A DNA stretch of 64,000 bases from Physcomitrium patens (Eukaryota > Streptophyta > Bryopsida > Funariales > Funariaceae): contig NC_037265.1 in the NCBI RefSeq assembly GCF_000002425.4, positions 6,952,850 to 7,016,849 of the forward strand, read 5' to 3'. Shown in pieces: positions 57,299-64,000 of this stretch. How positions within the stretch are numbered: the stretch's first letter is position 1; every line of letters starts with the position of its first letter. The translations under genes and the position numbers were made by a program. The notes beneath the pieces are model-generated. The model was not told the DNA's origin, made no database searches, and was given only the letters and a program-made list of their open reading frames with translations.

Positions 57299-58020
57299 CA
57301 ATAGGATTATCAACTTTTGAAAAGTAAAAAATATCAAGTCATGGATGATAACCATTATTGGCAAAGAAAGATGTTTATTTTGTAGAAGAATGTATTGTGT
57401 TATTGTAAGCAAACTTTGCCAATGGCAAAAGAGTTGTCCAATTATCTTGTTGGTAGTTAATGGTACATCTTAAATACTACTCCAAAACTTGATTAATACA
57501 CTCTGTTTGTCCATCAATTTGAGGATGGAATGCCAAAGATAGTTTTATATCTACTTTTAGAATCTTGAAAAGACTTCACAAAAATCTTGATACAAACTAA
57601 GTTTTCCTATCTGATATAATATCCTTGGATAATCTATGATAGCGATAGATATTGTTAAGAAAGAGCTTAGCTATTTCTTAACCTCTAATGGATTTTGTAC
57701 ATAGTACAAAATGTGCTATTTTGGTAAAACAATCTACTATCACAAATATAGAATCATAAGAACTTGAGATTAGAAGATCCATGATGAAATCCATAGAAAT
57801 AGAAGACCATGGTTGTTCTAAAATAGGTAATGGCTGAAGAAGTTCATAAGGTTGATGACGAGGAGTTTTGATCTTGAGCAAACATCACAAGATTGTACAA
57901 AATCTTTGACTGCCTTCTACATTTGGAGCCACCAAAAATCCCTGGATATTAGTTTCGAAGTTTCATTGTATCCAAAATGTCCTACTGCTGAAAAGTCACG
58001 ATGAGCTTGAAGAATATGTA
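57299..58020 (-). pseudogene. pol: Chromovirus 2c: integrase core
   Basis: It continues the 2c integrase after 3c. The frame 57678-57881 covers the first catalytic Asp (SISMDFIMDL) and neighbours, as in 2a. The region near 57450-57560 equals the GQTERVNQ part on the other side of a broken stretch. Decayed. Confidence 0.82.
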
Positions 58021-58021
58021 A

Positions 58022-59840
58022 TTAAGCTTCACTTTTTGGAACATATAGGCGTCTCTTTAAATATAGTAGATTGTTCTTAAATTCAAACTTAAAAGTAACC
58101 AAAGACTTAGAAGGATTTTCTTTAATATCACGAATAAGAAGATTAGAAGACATATTTGACTGAACTTGCTTAATAAAAGTTGAATCAATAGTTAGTATTG
58201 ATTTCATTGCTCAAAATGAAAATGCTCTAGCTTCAAGAGAATTATCCGTTGTTGATCGAAAGCAGCATCTCTTTCCTTTGGTGCAAGATAAGATCATCTA
58301 GAGAGTGCATCTGATAAATCTTGTTATTTTTCTAGTTGTTAAGTGATCTTGAAATCAAATCTTGACAAAGACATATTCCAATAGACTTGGCGATAATTCA
58401 AAATACATGCTGACATGAAATATTCAAGGTTTTTGTCATCCATATACATGATAAGTGGATAAGAAGCACCTTCTAGATAATGGCACCATTCTTGAAACGA
58501 ATCCTTAATTGCAAGAAGTTCTTTGTCATGGAGCTTGTATTTGATCTTCGCTACTGAAAATTTTTTGGTATAAAAAGCTATTAAATGAAGTTTATCAATC
58601 TGTTTCCATTTGTGATAATACGACATCCAAAGTAAAGTTTGATGTATTTATTTCCATAAAAAATGGCTTAAAAAAATGAACACGATACAAGATTGATGTA
58701 CAAACAAAGATTGTCTTCAAAGCTTCAAATGCTACTTGAGCTTCTTGATTCCATTGAAGTTTGTCTTTACAAGTCAAACATGTAAGTGGAGCTGCAACTT
58801 GAAAGAAGTCTTTGATGAAGATCTGATAGTAGTTGGCAAATTCCAAAAAATATTGAACATCTCTTACCGTTTTTGAGATCTTTCAATCCATAATAGTTTG
58901 AATTTTCTTAGGATCCATCATAAGTCCATCATTTGAAATGATGTATCTTAAGAAGTCGACTTGAGTAGTATAAAATATATACTTTTCTATCTTGATATAG
59001 ATTCTCGCATCTCTTAGTTTTTGTAATATACGACAAACATAAAGTTCATCTTCTTTTATATTCTTAGAATAGATTAAGATGTCATCTACATAACAGACAA
59101 CAAAATCATCTAAAACTCCCAAAAGACATCATTCATTGGATGTTGGAATGCTGCTAGTACATTTGTAAGTCCAAAAGGCATGACGTTGTATTTGAAATGT
59201 CTATACTTTGTTCAAAATATAATCTTCTATTTATCTCCTTCTTTGATGCATACCAGATTGCATATTCTTTGTAGATCTATTTTCATATAGATCTTAGCTT
59301 GATTCAATTGATCAAGGAGTCCAGATATCAAAAGTAGCAGGTACCTATTCTTGATGGTGATTTTGTTGAGTCTTCAATAATCGATACACATCCGCAATGA
59401 TTTATCTTTTTTCTTCACAAATAAAATTGAAGCTCCTTTTGGAGATTTGGAATGGCGTATGAAGTTCTTAGATAGATTCTCTTCAATATACTCTTTGAGT
59501 TCAACTAACATTTTTTGTGATAAATTATAGATTGGTCCAAATGGTAGTTATGCCCCTTCTTGAAAGTCAATTGAGCAGTCATAGGAATAATGTTTCGAAA
59601 GAGTATCTACATTTTTTTCTCAAATATATCTTTAAAATCTTGATATTGGCTTAAAATGCTACTTGAAATCTTTCCACTAGTAGAAATAGGTATGGCATAA
59701 ATGACATAAGGTGATCCTTCTTTTGCAGCATGCAAGAAAGCTCTTACACTTACAAATACAGGTTTAATTGTACTAGACTTATGACTTTCTACTTGATTAA
59801 TTATGCTCTTAGTTATACTTTTTGAAAAGTCAAGACTACA
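58022..59840 (-). pseudogene. pol: Chromovirus 2c: RT and RNase H
   Basis: Pieces at 58339-58626 (RNase H, DDKNLEYFMSA), 58595-58846 (RT-RH connection) and 58883-59122 (RT palm with YVDDILIYSKN) are collinear with 2a. The two lysine-rich linkers also match. YVDD is intact here, but the frame is broken many times. Confidence 0.85.
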
Positions 59841-59846
59841 AGAAGT

Positions 59847-60233
59847 CTAATTTATTTTAGGATTATATTTTTTTAGCCATGATAAACTTAAAATGACTAG
59901 ATTAGAGGGAGATATAATGATATTAAATATTATAAAGCTACTATAACCATTAGTTGCTACTTCTATAGGAAGGGTTTGATGAATAACATTTCTTAAAGAC
60001 AACGGACGACCATCTATGACTTCTACATGAACAGATTTAGTTTTCTTTACTAAAAGTATGCTATGTCTTTTAGCAAATTCTTCATCTAAGAAACATGCTA
60101 AGGCTCCTGAATGTAACAAGGTAGAGGCTTTGTGATATTTAGGTCCTAAAATAACATTTATCGTAAAACAAGGAGAGGGTTCTGAGGAGAGAATAAGACC
60201 TTCACTAGGTATTGTACAAGGTTCCAACCGCAT
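59847..60233 (-). pseudogene. pro: Chromovirus 2c: protease
   Basis: This 128-codon frame keeps the protease segment that 2a has lost. The active-site motif reads LLHSGALACFLDEEF, so the catalytic Asp is His. The later LVILSLSWLKKYNPKIN is equivalent to VILGLSWLEKHNPSIDW in 2a with Gly changed to Ser. Confidence 0.8.
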
Positions 60234-60299
60234 GGTCCCTATTGTAGCTGAACAAATTCGTTTTCTAACATACTATCTTCTTTGATAGCCATACTCCTC

Positions 60300-61200
60300 A
60301 TTTTATAGTTGCATTACTTTTTTGAGCAATGTTGAATAGTGTGCTTAGGCTCTTGACAATATAAGCACAATCTTTCTTGACGACAATGAATTTTTTCTTG
60401 CTCAATAAGAGGTTTGAAACATACCACATCAATTTATATATCCTCTACTTTCGAATGTATGTGTTGAAGAGATATTGGTATTGCTATTGAATTATAGTAA
60501 CATTGAGGTCGACTTGTACGGTTCTCAGATTGAAATTCAAAAAGACGATTGTTGCACTTTACAACAAAGTCAATTACTTAACTTAATGTTTGAGGATCAA
60601 GTAATTTGAGAATTAATTTTTTTACCACATATTATAATTTGTAGAAAAATTGGCTAATAAGTGTAGCATCATCTCACTTGATATCAATTGCAAGTTATGA
60701 AAATTGTGAGCATACAACGTTACTAATCGATTATCTTGTCGTAAAATATGGATCTTATTGATTGCAACACAAATTGCATCATGTTTTCTATACATGGATC
60801 AAAACTCTACTAAAAAAGCCTCCAAATTATCGAATATTGGATCTCGTCATTCAAGAAAAGATGAAAACCATGATAATATTGAACCTGAAAGAAGCGTACC
60901 AATGAATCTAACTTGTGATTCTGTAGTTGGATAGATTTGGAGTTGAAGTTCAATCACAAGTTGTACTTGATTTCTAAATCCTCTAAACTTTAATCTAGTG
61001 CCATCAAAATTCTCGAATAAGGTAATTCTAGATTCTCTAACATTAAAAGGGCGTTCTACTATAAGAAAAGGGATATGATTTGGTGCAGATGTTGAAGCAG
61101 CTCCTATCATTTCCATATCTTCACTTCTTACCAATCTTGTTGCTCTTTGTAGTGGTAAATTGAATTAATGCATCACAAGTATTAACTCTTTCAATTGCTC
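60300..61200 (-). pseudogene. gag: Chromovirus 2c: gag
   Basis: A complete zinc knuckle CLYCQEPKHTIQHC is read near 60330-60370. The 60847-61134 frame (LFENFDGTRLKFRGFRNQVQLVIELQLQIYPTTESQVRFIGTLL, here abbreviated) matches the 2a N-terminal gag, with Arg where 2a has a stop. It confirms that the 2a stop arose from an Arg codon. Confidence 0.8.
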
Positions 61201-61424
61201 TTGTATTTGTGCCATTGCACTCTTTATTTTAGCAAGTTCTACGATGATAATACTTAGAAAAAAAAAATGTCTAATATTGCTCAAGACAAATAAAAGAGAG
61301 GACTTGAGAACAAAGAAAATACTAAGAACAATATCCATTTAAAAGAGGGTAATCCATAACTTCTAATATGCTTATGTCTTATCAAGAAAAAGAGGTAATC
61401 TATTCTTAATCAAGATTAGAAAAA

Positions 61425-61440
61425 GCTCTAATATTATAAG
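61425..61440 (-). other. Displaced primer-site-like sequence of 2c
   Basis: The minus strand reads AATATTAGAGCTTTTTC, matching the core TATCAGAGC of initiator-Met sites with one change, about 21 nt from the LTR. The displacement is the same as in 2a. Confidence 0.4.
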
Positions 61441-61456
61441 TGTACTCTTGTAAATC

Positions 61457-62070
61457 TGTCAAGGATAAGAACTTGATAAAAAAAAATAAGCAAGTGAGAC
61501 TTTTCTCAAAGAAAGTTGATAAAATAGAAATAATTCAATATATATATTAAGAAAGAAATTGGAATGGCTATTACCAAAAGACAAGAAAACTAAAGACCCT
61601 GGAAACTAGACTAGAATGAAGAGGGCTTTACTCTTCTCTCTATATATACTATCTAACTAGGAGCTATGTGGTAATATTCTATAAGACCTCTAATTTGTGT
61701 TGACTTTGTAAGACACATGCCTTGACTTACAAGGCAAGTTTTTCTATATGTAGGCTATATAGTTAGCTTGATCTTCAAGCTAATAACATGTGTTGCAAAT
61801 AGTCAATTTATTGACCATGTTTCTAATCCAAAAAGTCAATTAAAGACACCTATAAAGTCAAAGTAGTATCTATGAAGCTTCTAAGAAGCCTCTATAGAAG
61901 ATATTATAGAATTAACTTACTTTTACATGCTTTTATTTACTTCTACCTATTTATATAGGTAATTGCTAGCTTACATGCGTATGTCCGTAATACTTATTAA
62001 GACTCCATTTCTTCTCTACTAATATTATTGTCCTTCATTTAACATCTTCTAAACACATCTTCACATAACA
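61457..62070 (-). repeat. 5' LTR of chromovirus 2c
   Basis: From TGTCAAGGATAAG to about CACATAACA. It aligns in reverse with the split LTR of 2b. It has a TATATATA box at about 61650 and a degraded heat-shock-like stretch TGAAGCTTCTAAGAAGCC at about 61873, upstream of that box in transcription direction. Confidence 0.7.
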
Positions 62071-62126
62071 ATTGTAATTTTTGCACTCTACATGCATTTT
62101 TTTTGTTTTGTAATAACTAGTGAGTC
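62071..62126. other. Unassigned spacer
   Basis: AT-rich, includes a T run. Nothing recognisable. It may belong to either neighbouring LTR. Confidence 0.35.
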
Positions 62127-63172
62127 AATTTGATGATTCAAAGATAGGTTAGATTGATACTTGGGGATTGATCCTTTATAGGATAGGGTCAAAATCATAT
62201 CTCTAGTTAGTAAAACGATGACTTAGGATGAAATAGGAGAAAATTTAAAGATCAATAATAAGAATTAGAGAATTAGCTTGGAGCTTATTCAGAGATGTAA
62301 GGCTTGTTTTTGTAGGATTTGATTTGACTCTACAATTATTGTTCAAAGTCAAGGTTTATATTGGCAACTTGGGATTAATGCAATGCAACTAAAGCTAGTA
62401 CTTTTGGCTAATTTGTAAAATTACTATGACATCTATGGTTCAATATTTGATAGTTTTTGGTTAATTAGGTATACTATGTGTATGTGAATTTTTTTATTGA
62501 TCTAACGGTGCAATTGGAAGATATCTAGATTTTGATACAAGAAGGAATCAAAAGTTGGTTGTTTAGGAGTGGATAAGGATTCTATAATATCTTAAGATGT
62601 ACTTGTCAGATTAAAATAAAATTTGATATAGTATTAGATGACTTAAAGATCAACGTGAGTATCAATTTTGAGTTGAAGTTAATAATTGGAAAAGAAGAAA
62701 TCACTACTAGAATATATGCATCAACTTTTAAGTTGGCTACAAAGTAATATTACTGTGGTTATTGGACATTTTCTGATGATTTGTAAGTTGAATTGGAGAA
62801 AATTCTTTAAAAGCATATAAAAGATTTATAGTGGCATTTGTATGCAAAATTTTGTTCTAAGTGGATAATTAAATTAGAAGCTATAGCTTGCTAAAGCTTG
62901 CTGATAAGGATTAAGGCTTGCAAAGAAAAGTCAAAATTACCTAATTATAAAAGTAATAAAGAAATTGGAGTTTATGTATAATTGCGATTACTAAGAAGAG
63001 TATTTTTGAGTACTTTCTATTGAATTTAAGCACTTTGGAATTAAAATTCAAATTACATTTGTCTTGTAAGAGCAAATCATATTAAAGTTTTTAGATACTA
63101 GTAAAATACAACTTCACCTTCCATAGCCAAATGTGTGATGTATTTCCAAACAGGATGATACATAATATGACA
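62127..63172 (+). repeat. Family 3 LTR copy 3d
   Basis: It is collinear with the 3b LTR (19134-22506) except that it lacks the 2.3-kb insertion. It ends CATAATATGACA. No internal family 3 sequence follows, so it is LTR-only, and chromovirus sequence resumes at once. Confidence 0.65.
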
Positions 63173-64000
63173 CCAAGATATTAACTTTCTTATATGGCTT
63201 TAAAAGAGATATATGAAATATGAGATGAATTTTTATAGACTCAAATAGATGTAATTGATAAGCTACAAAACTAAGTTATTTACAAATAGAAAATGGTCTA
63301 AGTCTATAATAATCCAACTTGTCACAAAGACAAATAGTTTTAATATTACAATAAAGTAACCATATCTTATTACCAACATAGAAATAAGATTGTTCCTTGT
63401 GATAAACATCTGCATTGTTCTTTTGTTGTTCTTGAGCTTCTTTTAAATACACCTTTATTTTTGTGTATAGCTTTGATAAATGATTTGCTAAATCTTTTGC
63501 TATAAGATTTTTAACTTTTGAAAAGTCAAAAGCATCATATTATTGATGATAACTATAGTTAACAAAAAAAAAGGTGTTTGTTGCATAGAAGAATATATTA
63601 TATTATTATAAATAAACTTTACCAATGGCAAAAGTATTACCCAATCATCTTCTTGGTAGTTGATGGTATACCTTAGATACTACTCCAAAACTTAATATAT
63701 ATGCTCTGTTTATCCAACAATTTGAAAAAAAAAAACCATAGATAGTTTTACATCTAATTTTAGAATCTTAAAAAATAATTTTTAAAATATTGATACAAAT
63801 TTAGTTCTTTCATCCAATATAACATCTTTAGAGAATCCATGATAGTGATAGATGTTTTCAAGGAAAAATTTGATTGTTTCTTCACCTATAATAAATTTTG
63901 TATATAATACAAAATGATCCATCTTAGTAAAATGATCCACTATCATGAATATAGAATCATAAGAACTTGAGATTAAAAGATCTATGATAAAGTCTATAGA
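63173..64000 (-). pseudogene. pol: Chromovirus 2d: integrase fragment running off the window
   Basis: It is collinear with 2a from about 13440 down to about 12590 (for example 63305-63360 against the HRNIKT...LDY region). It shows that the 2c sequence around 44569/57299 was continuous before 3c inserted. No open frame of note. The window edge cuts it within the region of the first catalytic Asp. Confidence 0.75.

Overview
The window is a plant-type nuclear region made almost entirely of nested LTR retrotransposons. It is very AT-rich. I see no convincing host gene, tRNA, rRNA or CRISPR array. The Ty3/gypsy types, the tRNA-Asp, tRNA-Trp and initiator-Met-like primer sites, and the deep nesting all point to a land-plant genome. 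The chromodomain-bearing chromovirus looks more like the Tf/Tcn1 type known from fungi, mosses and lycophytes than like common angiosperm chromoviruses. A non-flowering plant is therefore possible, but this is inference.

I use working names. FAMILY 1 is a tRNA-Asp-primed Ty3/gypsy element without a chromodomain, with one gag-pol frame and an extra 3' ORF (ORF-C). Copies: 1a 389-10284 (-, nearly intact, TSD AATAG); 1b 23344-~42615 (-, old, 5' end missing, heavily interrupted); 1c 27890-34870 (+, TSD ATTAC, inserted in ORF-C of 1b); 1d 44871-56265 (+, TSD TTAGA). FAMILY 2 is a chromovirus: 2a 11368-17328 (-, TSD GACAA), inserted in the 5' LTR of 2b (~11171-11367 plus 17329-~18950, +); 2c (~42690-44569 plus 57299-~62070, -); 2d (63173-64000, -, runs off the window). 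FAMILY 3 is a gag-protease-only LTR element with a tRNA-Trp-like primer site: 3a 46401-51586 (-, nested in 1d); 3b (~19134-23343, +, cut by 1b); 3c and 3d, LTR-only copies. FAMILY 4 is a set of LTR-only copies of about 1.25 kb whose ends resemble family 3: an inverted pair at 24735-27502, and single copies at 36172-37437 and 43052-44302.

The insertion order can be read from the nesting. 2b was hit by 2a. 3b was hit by 1b, which was then hit by 1c and by family 4 LTRs. 2c was hit by a family 4 LTR and by 3c; 3c was hit by 1d, and 1d by 3a. Copy 1a is the youngest, with about three differences seen between its 709-bp LTRs.

The most interesting signals are these. (i) An array of near-perfect heat-shock elements lies just upstream of a TATA box in the chromovirus LTR. 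(ii) The LTRs of the gag-protease element 3a contain a sense-oriented, rearranged piece of family 1 gag-pol. (iii) The two 3' ORFs of 1a are one frame broken by a single amber codon that is a Gln codon in 1b. (iv) Two LTRs form a 2.8-kb palindrome inside 1b. (v) Family 1 LTRs keep a splice-donor-like AGGTAAGC, and an acceptor-like site precedes ORF-C.
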